Shown here in pieces: positions 10,301 through 17,037 of a DNA stretch of 64,000 nt. Every line of letters begins with the position of its first letter. The first letter of the stretch is position 1. The stretch is taken from contig NZ_JANHOH010000002.1 in the NCBI RefSeq assembly GCF_024498135.1, positions 186,001-250,000 on the forward strand. Reading direction: 5' to 3'. A model generated the notes under the pieces. The model did no database searches, was not told the origin of the DNA, and saw nothing but the letters and a program-made list of their open reading frames with translations. The stretch is from Mucilaginibacter aquariorum (GTDB taxonomy: Bacteria; Bacteroidota; Bacteroidia; Sphingobacteriales; Sphingobacteriaceae). A program made the translations under genes and the position numbers.

Positions 10301-10760
10301 TGCTCGTTTTTTTATTATGATATTCTATCCTGAAAAAATGGTCAAGATTTGGTTCCTTCTCCAGCCCGTAATCAAGGGCGAATTTCCTTAACCTCTCATG
10401 TCGTAATTTAGAATTGAAGAAAATGGCCAGTTCATCTCTCTGTATAACAGCAGCCAATACCAATGCCTGGTGCTCGCAAAGTTTACCCGGTGCAGTTTCA
10501 CATGCGCAGGTCAGTAATAATCCATCTGCCTGTTGCACTATAGAAATAGCGGGGAAAGTGTTATCATTTTGGTGGACAAACGTTCCCTCGTTAAGTACTA
10601 AGTGCAGGGATATAATATCCCGGTAGGATATTGCATCGGGGTAAGAGCCCATCGAATTTTTAGCGATAACGATCTCCGTAATATTTTCAAAAGGAATCCC
10701 TTCTAAAAAAAATGCACGGTCTGTAATAGAGTTATCTGGCTTGTTAAATTCGGTACTCAC
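7386..10760 (-). CDS. SNF2-family DEAD/DEAH-box helicase with N-terminal SWIM zinc finger
   Basis: A 1124-residue Swi2/Snf2 ATPase that would translocate on DNA or remodel nucleoprotein complexes. The N-terminus carries a SWIM-type zinc motif (C85, C87, C95, H97 in CACETAPGKLCEH). The C-terminal half has all SNF2 motifs: DDMGLGKTLQ (Walker A), LDESQN (motif II, DESQ form), TGTPIENN, RRTKQQVAEELP, KAGGTGLNL and SHRIGQ (motif VI). The start is a GTG; the next ATG at residue 37 would leave the SWIM motif intact, so the exact start is uncertain. It is monocistronic, with GH25 divergent. Bacterial proteins of this layout are common in Bacteroidota and usually have no assigned role. Confidence 0.93.
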   Translation of the reverse strand: MSTEFNKPDNSITDRAFFLEGIPFENITEIVIAKNSMGSYPDAISYRDIISLHLVLNEGTFVHQNDNTFPAISIVQQADGLLLTCACETAPGKLCEHQALVLAAVIQRDELAIFFNSKLRHERLRKFALDYGLEKEPNLDHFFRIEYHNKKTSIIPGSPSLLPVTKESLGALSALVTPPAHQPANDEQVICVVIKQHKYYQYLFIELYAAQVTKEGKVKNPMATINPLDLIWETEDNNRLKFYTGINKFQNHLNSKRTEADIKALRAIVKNTPDYPFYYHDSTVSENITASSVVPVKVAVLSHDVRLTVNLKGQFYEVAGSVKIGQTEYALKDLSILFNYFILLTDTLYLVDNLQVLALIDLFKKRPDNLLIHESKFTEFKSGFLALLEDQVSVGYKHIKPATPAQLQQQSFVKETEKIIYLSDFGSHVMLIPVMRYGEAEIPIRTKRFIYGKDAKGKEFLVQRNDEAELAFTALLIKQHPYFAEQLEQDDLQYFYLHKRHFLQEEWFLRVFEDWAAHDITVLGFNELEGNKLNANKANITIRVLSGINWFNTEINVRFGRKRAALKQVNKAVRNKSKYVQLDDGTLGILPAEWIEKFQQYFNSGEIVDDELHIPKTNFATVDQLFDDELLDDEVKHEIQTYQKRLSDFESIKEVPVSPDLLGTLRPYQQQGLNWLNFLDDLNFGGCLADDMGLGKTLQIIAFILSQREKVTHNTNLLVVPTSLIFNWQMEVKKFAPSIRVHTIYGADRIKNTEEFNNFEIILTSYGTLLADVNFLKNYQFNYIFLDESQNIKNPDSQRYKSVRLLKARNRITITGTPIENNTFDLYGQLSFACPGLLGTKQYFKDIYAVPIDKFKSNKRATELQNKIKPFILRRTKQQVAEELPEKTEMVLYCEMQQQQRGIYDAYEKEFRDYISATTDDLLKKSPMNVLKGLTRLRQICDSPLLLSGEKPPGNESAKIDMLIEQIESKSPRHKILVFSQFVSMLELIKKELTARDIKFSWLTGSSRNREAIVNEFQNNADIRVFLISMKAGGTGLNLTEADYVYLVDPWWNPAVENQAIDRSHRIGQHNNVVAVRLICPGTVEEKIMEMQASKKELFRDLIKTDNAVLQSLSKTDLLGLLGK

Positions 10761-10857
10761 TAATTTTGCTGCTACGGGAAGCGATAAATATCCTAAGAAT
10801 AACGGATACTTTCCATTTTATTAACAAATAGACACGATACAATAGTTGGCAGCATTA

Positions 10858-10865
10858 TATATTTG
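10858..10865 (+). promoter_or_regulatory. Possible -7 box for the GH25 gene
   Basis: TATATTTG matches TAnnTTTG, but no TTG lies 19-21 bp upstream. If used, the transcript would start almost at the GTG codon at 10870, giving little or no leader. Confidence 0.25.
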
Positions 10866-10869
10866 TGCT

Positions 10870-11763
10870 GTGCCTGTTAATAAAAATCCAATTGCCGCTG
10901 TTAAAAGAAAATCTGTAGTCAAAAAGCCTGTAGCCAAAAAACGCGTAAGTGTAAAAAAAGGAAAAAAGCAGGTTGGTGGTTTTCCCAAATACACCGTTAT
11001 TTTGATCCTTCTACTGATCCTGCTTTCTCCTTTTTACTACGGATATATACTTAAAACGGCATCTGCCGGCTGGCGCTGGGTAATGGATATTGGCGAAAAC
11101 CCGCATTATCGCACCTATAAGAGTTTTGCTATCCGTATCCCGTCTAAATATAAAATTCATGGTATAGATGTATCGTATGCGCAGGGTAAAATAGATTGGG
11201 CACGGGTTGCATCCATGGAGGAGGATAGCGTGCATATAAGTTTCGCATTTATTAAGGCAACTGAAGGATTACTCAAAGTTGACCCTTACTTTAAACGCAA
11301 CTGGCGCGAAGCGCCTAAAGTTGGCATCAAATGCGGTGCTTATCATTTTTTACGCCCTAAAAAGAACGGCTTGTGGCAGGCTCGCTTTTTTCTGCAAAAT
11401 GTGAGTATGGAAAAGGGAGACCTGCCCGCGGTTGTGGATATTGAGCGACTGGACGGTACCTCGCCGCAGGCTATGCGTAAGGAACTGAAGGCTTTTCTGG
11501 ATCATGTGGAGGCAAAGACTAAAGTACGGCCCATTATTTATACCGGTTTAAGCTTTTACACAGATTATTTGGAGGACTATTTTAAGGATTACCCTTTATG
11601 GATAGCACATTACAACCGCGAAAAACTTAATATCAGTGATGATAGTGGATGGAAATTTTGGCAACATTCGGAAACCGCGCGTGTTAACGGCATTGGCCAT
11701 GCGGTTGATTTTGATGCCTTTAACGGTGACAGTTTAACATTTCAAAAACTGCTGATACCTTAA
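10870..11763 (+). CDS. Membrane-anchored glycoside hydrolase family 25 (lysozyme-like) protein
   Basis: The protein has a Lys/Val-rich cytosolic N-terminus (about 40 residues), one transmembrane helix (ILILLLILLSPFYYGYI), then a GH25 domain that would face the periplasm. GH25 enzymes cut the MurNAc-GlcNAc bond of peptidoglycan. Family motifs visible are HGIDVSYAQGKIDW (first catalytic-site Asp), FAFIKATEG, GAYHFLRP, LPAVVDIE (DxE catalytic pair) and PLWIAHY. I prefer GTG 10870 as start; the frame opens at TTG 10846, and no ATG occurs before the membrane helix. It is divergent from the SNF2 gene and convergent with the kinase. Its role is probably cell-wall remodelling. Confidence 0.88.
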   Translation: MPVNKNPIAAVKRKSVVKKPVAKKRVSVKKGKKQVGGFPKYTVILILLLILLSPFYYGYILKTASAGWRWVMDIGENPHYRTYKSFAIRIPSKYKIHGIDVSYAQGKIDWARVASMEEDSVHISFAFIKATEGLLKVDPYFKRNWREAPKVGIKCGAYHFLRPKKNGLWQARFFLQNVSMEKGDLPAVVDIERLDGTSPQAMRKELKAFLDHVEAKTKVRPIIYTGLSFYTDYLEDYFKDYPLWIAHYNREKLNISDDSGWKFWQHSETARVNGIGHAVDFDAFNGDSLTFQKLLIP

Positions 11764-11783
11764 ATTTACTTGGCTGAATAACC

Positions 11784-13574
11784 CTAATCAGAAAACGACC
11801 TGACTGTTTTCGCGGTATTTAAAAGCTCCAGCTTTTCGTATAACGAGGCGGGTTGAAATGGCTTAGAGAGATAATCATTCATCCCTGCCTCTTTAATTTT
11901 ATCGTGGATATTATGCGATACCGACGCGGTTAAAGCAATGATAGGGATAAGCGCCTTAACAGGTTCATTAAGGGAACGTATAGCCTGCGTAGCCTGATAT
12001 CCGTCCATTACCGGCATATGCAGGTCCATTAATACTACATCAAATGTGTTACTTAAAAGTTTGTCAACAGCTTCCTGGCCATTGTTGGTAACAATAGCCT
12101 TAATGTTCCATTTAGATAAAAGCTTTACCAGCAACAGGGCGTTAACAGGGTTGTCTTCGGCGATAAGGATATTAAGACTTTCCAGATTGGCGTTTACGGC
12201 AGTATATATAGATACGGGGTTTATCTTGCCTTTATGCAGGTTAAATTGAATGGCAAATGAAAACACAGAACCTTTACCCGGCTGGCTTTCTAATTCTATT
12301 GTGCTGTTAAAAAGCTTCAGTAACCTTTTAACAATTGCAAGGCCAAGGCCGGTGCCGCCGTAGTGGCGGGTGGTATCGGCAGATGCCTGTATAAAAGGCT
12401 CGAATATAACTTGCTGACGATCAGCAGAAATACCAATCCCTGTATCAGCAATCGAAAAGTGAACCGTTATTTGCTCATCGCTTTCCTGCCCGGCAATAGC
12501 CCTTACGCTCACGGTGCCGCATTCGGTAAATTTTATGGCATTCCCGGCCAGGTTATAAATAATTTGTGTAAGGCGGGTAGGGTCGGCAATTACCCACTTA
12601 TCTTTAAGTTTATCATCTACTTCCAGTAATACTTCAATGCCCTTTTCGGCAGCTTTTTGTTGAAGACCTGAGCATACTTTGTGTAACAGAATGGGTAACT
12701 GAACCGGTAAGTTCTCCAATTCAATTTTATCATTCTCGCTTTTATTATAGTCAAGTATGTCATTAACCAGTGTAAGCAGGCTAAGCGCCGAAAATTCAAG
12801 TATGTCCAGGTTCTCGGTTTGCTCTTTGGTAGCGCTATCTTTTATCAGGTTGGTCATCCCTATCACCGCGTTTAAGGGGGTGCGTAACTCGTGCGACATG
12901 GTTGATAAAAACACAGAGCGCGATTCTGCCAAAGCTTTAGTTTCGGCAATAGTGGCTTGCAGCTGCTTGTTAAGGGTTTCTTTTTCATCAACATTATCCC
13001 TAAAAGCCCGGTAGAAAAGATAATGAACCAGAACTATGGTTACAAAATTCAGTAAAATAATTACTTCAAAGCCTGGGGAAGGTAATTCATTTGATATAAC
13101 ATCAAGGTGCCATTTTGTTCTGCTGGTAAGTGCCATGTATAACATTACCGGTGAGATAGCTGCAATGCTATATATAACAGCGTAACGGTTATTGACCAGG
13201 TAATAACTTACAAAAGTTACCATAAAAACAAACTGTATAGTGATCAGGTTAATATGCTGCCCAAAAACGAACAAGTTTGACCAGATACCCGCAATGCCTG
13301 TTAAAAGTATAATGTGCGATATGATCTTTATATGAAACGGCCGGTACAACAAATATTTAGTTAGTACCAGGTATAAAAGAAACACAAATAGAATACGGAT
13401 CAGGTGGGGGGGGTGGATATCCCCAATTACCAATGGTATTACTATCAGTATTTTAAGAAGGGAGAATAGCAGTATGGTAAATACAATTTTTATCCGTGCC
13501 TGCTTTAAGGTATCAGGCTGTTGTATCAATACCTTTTTTAAGGAAAAATTAAAAAAAGGTATTAATTCTTTCAT
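11784..13574 (-). CDS. Hybrid sensor histidine kinase/response regulator
   Basis: This 596-residue protein has about six hydrophobic segments in the first 190 residues with little periplasmic sequence, then a coiled linker, a HisKA domain (phospho-acceptor His228 in STMSHELRTPLNAVIG), a HATPase_c domain (N box LAGNAIKF, DTGIGI, GTGLGLAI) and a C-terminal receiver (ILIAEDNPVN, Asp517 in VLMDLHMPVMDG, Lys in LSKPF). It lacks an output DNA-binding domain, so a separate partner (HPt or regulator) is expected; none is adjacent. It is divergent from the ECF sigma gene but nothing in the sequence links the two functionally. The signal is unknown. Confidence 0.93.
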   Translation of the reverse strand: MKELIPFFNFSLKKVLIQQPDTLKQARIKIVFTILLFSLLKILIVIPLVIGDIHPPHLIRILFVFLLYLVLTKYLLYRPFHIKIISHIILLTGIAGIWSNLFVFGQHINLITIQFVFMVTFVSYYLVNNRYAVIYSIAAISPVMLYMALTSRTKWHLDVISNELPSPGFEVIILLNFVTIVLVHYLFYRAFRDNVDEKETLNKQLQATIAETKALAESRSVFLSTMSHELRTPLNAVIGMTNLIKDSATKEQTENLDILEFSALSLLTLVNDILDYNKSENDKIELENLPVQLPILLHKVCSGLQQKAAEKGIEVLLEVDDKLKDKWVIADPTRLTQIIYNLAGNAIKFTECGTVSVRAIAGQESDEQITVHFSIADTGIGISADRQQVIFEPFIQASADTTRHYGGTGLGLAIVKRLLKLFNSTIELESQPGKGSVFSFAIQFNLHKGKINPVSIYTAVNANLESLNILIAEDNPVNALLLVKLLSKWNIKAIVTNNGQEAVDKLLSNTFDVVLMDLHMPVMDGYQATQAIRSLNEPVKALIPIIALTASVSHNIHDKIKEAGMNDYLSKPFQPASLYEKLELLNTAKTVRSFSD

Positions 13575-13756
13575 GGTATATCAGCTTAAAATAATTGTAG
13601 ATAGGGTGCTACATTACACAGCTAATTTATTAAAAGATTTAATAAAATTGGCTTTAATTTAAGCTTCCATCCATTCCATTAATATAGAGTGATAAAGTGC
13701 ATTAAGATTTAACATAAACTTAATCTTGCTGGTTTTTATAGAAAGGTAAAGCTGCT

Positions 13757-13764
13757 TAAATTTG
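13757..13764 (+). promoter_or_regulatory. Possible -7 box for the ECF sigma gene
   Basis: TAAATTTG fits TAnnTTTG and lies 8 bp before the sigma ATG; the -33 position holds only a T run. The transcript leader would be very short. Confidence 0.3.
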
Positions 13765-13772
13765 CCCCGATT

Positions 13773-14348
13773 ATGGAACTGGTATCTACTGCATCATTTT
13801 TCGACCTGCAACAGTTTGAAGATGTTTTCAAAGAGCATTATTCCATTTTGTTCCGTTACGTAAAATCAATAGTTAAAGATGACGATCAGGCAAAAGATGT
13901 ACTCTCTGATCTTTTCCTAAACCTGTGGCTTCAAAAAGACAAACTTCAAATACAAAACATAAAGGCCTACCTGTTTCGTTCGGCACGTAATGCGGCCTTA
14001 AAATCGCTAAATGCCCGGTCTGCAGATGCATTAATTGAAGATTGCTGGGATATTACCGAAGATGCCTTTAACCCCCTTGAACGCATCGTGGCAAAAGAGT
14101 CTGTTAAAATTGTTGAGGAGCTAATGAATAAGCTTCCAACAACGCGTAAAGAGATCATACATTTACGGTTATGCGGACTTAAGAACCACGAAATTGCAAA
14201 AGCGCTCGACATTACCGAGAAGAAGGTGGAGTATAATATGCGCGAAGCGATTGAGCAATTAAGCTATTACATGCACAACAGCAATTATGATAAAGCTACC
14301 ATTGCCGGGGGCCTTATGCTAATTAACATAATCTTCACATTAATTTAA
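13773..14348 (+). CDS. ECF-type RNA polymerase sigma-70 factor
   Basis: A 191-residue extracytoplasmic-function sigma factor with region 2 (FKEHYSILFRYVKSIVKDDDQAKDVLSDLFLNLW) read over about residues 18-52 and region 4 (LPTTRKEIIHLRLCG, then a helix-turn-helix NHEIAKALDITEKKVEYNM) at about 128-165. It is the type that partners FecR anti-sigma factors and SusC receptors with an STN domain; fecR and such a SusC lie 1.7 kb downstream. A hydrophobic tail (AGGLMLINIIFTLI) closes the protein and could touch the membrane. The phosphoesterase gene separates sigma from fecR, which is not the usual order. Confidence 0.92.
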   Translation: MELVSTASFFDLQQFEDVFKEHYSILFRYVKSIVKDDDQAKDVLSDLFLNLWLQKDKLQIQNIKAYLFRSARNAALKSLNARSADALIEDCWDITEDAFNPLERIVAKESVKIVEELMNKLPTTRKEIIHLRLCGLKNHEIAKALDITEKKVEYNMREAIEQLSYYMHNSNYDKATIAGGLMLINIIFTLI

Positions 14349-14375
14349 CTATTTCTTTTGGTGGATGAGTGGTAA

Positions 14376-14396
14376 GTTTTACTCTTAAGGTAAAAC
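14376..14396. repeat. Short inverted repeat between sigma and phosphoesterase genes
   Basis: GTTTTAC and GTAAAAC are perfect 7-bp arms around a TCTTAAG centre, 23 bp before the phosphoesterase ATG. There is no following T run, so an operator or mRNA hairpin is likelier than a terminator. The role is unknown. Confidence 0.35.
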
Positions 14397-14418
14397 GTCA
14401 AATCATAACTAAAAAGAT

Positions 14419-15915
14419 ATGTCTAACAGAAGAGACTTTATTAAAGCTCTGGGTTTATCAGGGGTGGCATTAACTGTGCCTGTAGCTGTTACCGAGGCTG
14501 CAACAGTAACACCGGCTGCTAATAATACCGATATTACTAATCTTACCCTTAAAGGTAGGGTACAAAGCAACGGGCAGGGCATTGCTAATGTTCCTGTAAC
14601 CGATGGCATCAACATCACCCTTACCGATAAAAATGGCAATTACCAGTTGCTAAGTAATAAAACGGTTAAGTTTGTTTATATTACTATCCCCGCTGGTTAC
14701 GCTATACCACATAATAAAGGTATTGCCCAATTTTATAAAGTTGTTGATAGCAAACAAAATTCTTTCACCGCGAATTTTCAGTTAGAGAGGTTAGAGCAAG
14801 ATGATAAACATCACATATTTGTGGTTTGGGCCGATCCGCAGATCATATCTAAAAAAGATGGGCAGGCGTTGATTGAAAGATCAGCACCGGATTTGCGTGA
14901 GCTGGCGGCTAATTACCCCGCAGGTACGTTGATACACGCAATTGGCTGCGGCGACCTGGTATGGGACCATTTTGAATTGTATGAAGATTACCGCCAGGCG
15001 GTGAGTGTTACCGGGGTGCCCTTTTTTAACATAATAGGTAACCATGATATGGATATTGACGCCCGTACAGATGATTACTCGGCAACTACATTTAAAGATA
15101 ATTTCGGGCCTACCTATTACTCATTCAACAGGGGTAACATACATTATATAATGCTTGACGATGTATTCTTCATCGGCACCGCGAAAAAATACATAGGTTA
15201 CCTTACCGAACCACAACTGCAATGGCTGGAACAAGACTTGAAACACGTACCGCAAGGTAGCACAGTGGTGTTATCGCTGCATATCCCAACCAATACCGGG
15301 GCAAAACGCCGTAATAAAGATAAAGAGGATGAACTGGGGGGCGTAGTATCAAACCGCGAGCAGTTATATAAAATACTGACACCTTATAAAGTGCACATCA
15401 TGTCTGGCCATACCCATATGAATGAAAAATGGGAGAACGGTAATATTATGGAACATGTACATGGTACTGTATGCGGCGCCTGGTGGACAGGTCCTATCTG
15501 CAGTGATGGAACGCCCGAGGGTTATGCCGTTTACGAAGTACAGGGCAATGATATCAGCTGGTTTCATAAATCAACCGGTAAGCCAAAAGATTATCAGCTT
15601 AAAATATACCCTAAAGGCTACCTTAAAAATGCACCAGACGAGATAATCGCCAACGTTTGGAACTGGGATAAGCAATGGAAAGTACAATGGTTTGAAGATG
15701 GCGCGTTAAAAGGTGATATGGAGCAACGCATTGAGTTAGACCCATGGGCGGTAGAATTATATGCCGGCGATCAGCTGCCCAAAAAACATAAATGGGTTGA
15801 CCCAACGTTAACCGATCACCTGTTTTTTGCTAAACCATCCGCTTCTGCAAAAAGCATAAAGGTTATTGCTACCGATAGGTTTGGTAAGCAGTACACACAG
15901 GAAATTCAATTATAA
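14419..15915 (+). CDS. Tat-exported calcineurin-like phosphoesterase
   Basis: This 498-residue protein has a twin-arginine signal (NRRDFIKALG at residues 3-12), an N-terminal beta-sandwich (MetallophosN-like, about 40-125), a calcineurin-like phosphoesterase core and a C-terminal MetallophosC-like domain that begins near GAWWTGP. Metal-site motifs are clear: WADPQ (first Asp, with Gln where His is common), GCGDLVWD, GNHDMD, LSLHIP and SGHTHMN. It should be a periplasmic, folded-exported phosphohydrolase. It is followed by a strong terminator, so it is expressed apart from the fecR operon, possibly together with the sigma gene 70 bp upstream. Its substrate is not evident; the SusC/SusD pair beyond fecR may deliver a phosphorylated nutrient. 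Confidence 0.9.
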   Translation: MSNRRDFIKALGLSGVALTVPVAVTEAATVTPAANNTDITNLTLKGRVQSNGQGIANVPVTDGINITLTDKNGNYQLLSNKTVKFVYITIPAGYAIPHNKGIAQFYKVVDSKQNSFTANFQLERLEQDDKHHIFVVWADPQIISKKDGQALIERSAPDLRELAANYPAGTLIHAIGCGDLVWDHFELYEDYRQAVSVTGVPFFNIIGNHDMDIDARTDDYSATTFKDNFGPTYYSFNRGNIHYIMLDDVFFIGTAKKYIGYLTEPQLQWLEQDLKHVPQGSTVVLSLHIPTNTGAKRRNKDKEDELGGVVSNREQLYKILTPYKVHIMSGHTHMNEKWENGNIMEHVHGTVCGAWWTGPICSDGTPEGYAVYEVQGNDISWFHKSTGKPKDYQLKIYPKGYLKNAPDEIIANVWNWDKQWKVQWFEDGALKGDMEQRIELDPWAVELYAGDQLPKKHKWVDPTLTDHLFFAKPSASAKSIKVIATDRFGKQYTQEIQL

Positions 15916-15939
15916 GCAAAGTATTTCTTTTCGATTTTG

Positions 15940-15966
15940 AAGCTGCCTGAGGAGGGCAGCTTTTTT
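15940..15966 (+). terminator. Rho-independent terminator after the phosphoesterase gene
   Basis: Perfect 8-bp stem AAGCTGCC/GGCAGCTT with a 7-nt loop runs directly into TTTTTT. It isolates the upstream sigma/phosphoesterase unit from the fecR operon. Confidence 0.88.
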
Positions 15967-15983
15967 GCTTTAATTAGCCGGTG

Positions 15984-16021
15984 TTGTTAACAAATTGTTC
16001 ATACACGCTTAACAATTTGTT
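15984..16021. promoter_or_regulatory. Operator-like cluster of AACAA/TTGTT palindromes upstream of fecR
   Basis: Two 11-bp words, AACAAATTGTT (15989-15999) and AACAATTTGTT (16011-16021), are exact inverted copies of each other and each is itself palindromic around its central base. Their centres are 22 bp apart, two DNA turns. A further perfect palindrome TTGTTAACAA (15984-15993) overlaps the first. The cluster ends 46 bp before the fecR ATG, a position suited to a dimeric regulator. The protein that would bind is unknown. Confidence 0.55.
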
Positions 16022-16067
16022 TTGGTGGAAAAGGGTTGCGCGGTGCTCTTTATATAAAGACCGCCAA

Positions 16068-17027
16068 ATGAACTGGGAAATACTTATATGTTACGTAAAC
16101 CATGAAGCTTCGGAAAAAGAAGTTGCTGAAATTGAAGCCTGGCTTAACGAGCGTCCCCAAAACAAACTGATATTAAAACAACTGGAGTTGAAGCAAAACC
16201 AGCTTAACCAACCTTTAAAAGACGAGGCTGTGCATGCAGAATGGGTAAAGGTGCTCGACAGGATATTTGAAAGCCCCCGGCAACAAAAAACCAAGGTAAA
16301 AAAGCTTTATAGTTTAACAGGTATAGCAGCTGCTGTGCTGCTGGCCTGCTTTATTAATCTGTTTTCGTTACAGAACAACCACAAAGCTGCAAGCCAGAAT
16401 ATTGTTGTAAATACAACTTCAGAGCGGCGCCAGGTGCAACTGCCAGATGGTTCAATGGTTTACCTCGCACCAAATTCAAATTTGCGGGTGAGCGGAGACT
16501 TTGGTCGCCAGAAAAGGGAACTTTCCTTAACCGGCGAGGCTTTTTTTGATGTCAAACACGACGCGAAAAAGCCATTTATTGTTAGTACCGCAAATAATTT
16601 AAAGGTGAACGTGCTGGGCACTTCGTTCAATGTGTATTCGCGCAAAAACATAAACGAAGAAATTAAAGTTGCAACAGGCCTTGTTGGTGTTGTTTACGCA
16701 AAATCTACTGCGTTTTTAAAAGCCGGGGAGCAATTAAGCTATTCATTAACAAAGAATGTGGCAAGAAAAAGCCGGGTAGACGCGAAAGATGCTACCAGCC
16801 TGCAAAACGGTACCCTGTATTTTTCTAAAAGTAGCACTAAACAGATAGCCGAAAAATTGGAGCGCTATTACAATATCCACATACAGGTTGCACCATCGGC
16901 CGTTAAACACCATGCTTTTAGCGGCGAAATTAAGGACTACGGCATTGCCCGGGTGCTTGACGGCATTGGCTTTGTAACCGGCACCAAATACAAATTTACT
17001 AACCCAAATACTATCCTATTATATTAA
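16068..17027 (+). CDS. FecR-family anti-sigma factor
   Basis: A 319-residue inner-membrane anti-sigma protein that relays the state of an outer-membrane receptor to an ECF sigma factor. A short cytosolic N-terminal domain (about residues 1-80) precedes one membrane helix (GIAAAVLLACFINLF), then a periplasmic FecR domain (VQLPDGSMVYLAPNS, LTGEAFFDVKHD, VLGTSFNVYS) and a C-terminal DUF4974-like domain (KQIAEKLERYYNIHI). I start at ATG 16068 (MNWEILICYV); the frame is open 87 bp further upstream but that stretch overlaps the operator-like repeats. It is 10 bp from the STN-SusC gene, its expected signalling partner. Confidence 0.92.
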   Translation: MNWEILICYVNHEASEKEVAEIEAWLNERPQNKLILKQLELKQNQLNQPLKDEAVHAEWVKVLDRIFESPRQQKTKVKKLYSLTGIAAAVLLACFINLFSLQNNHKAASQNIVVNTTSERRQVQLPDGSMVYLAPNSNLRVSGDFGRQKRELSLTGEAFFDVKHDAKKPFIVSTANNLKVNVLGTSFNVYSRKNINEEIKVATGLVGVVYAKSTAFLKAGEQLSYSLTKNVARKSRVDAKDATSLQNGTLYFSKSSTKQIAEKLERYYNIHIQVAPSAVKHHAFSGEIKDYGIARVLDGIGFVTGTKYKFTNPNTILLY

Positions 17028-17037
17028 TTAAACGCAT

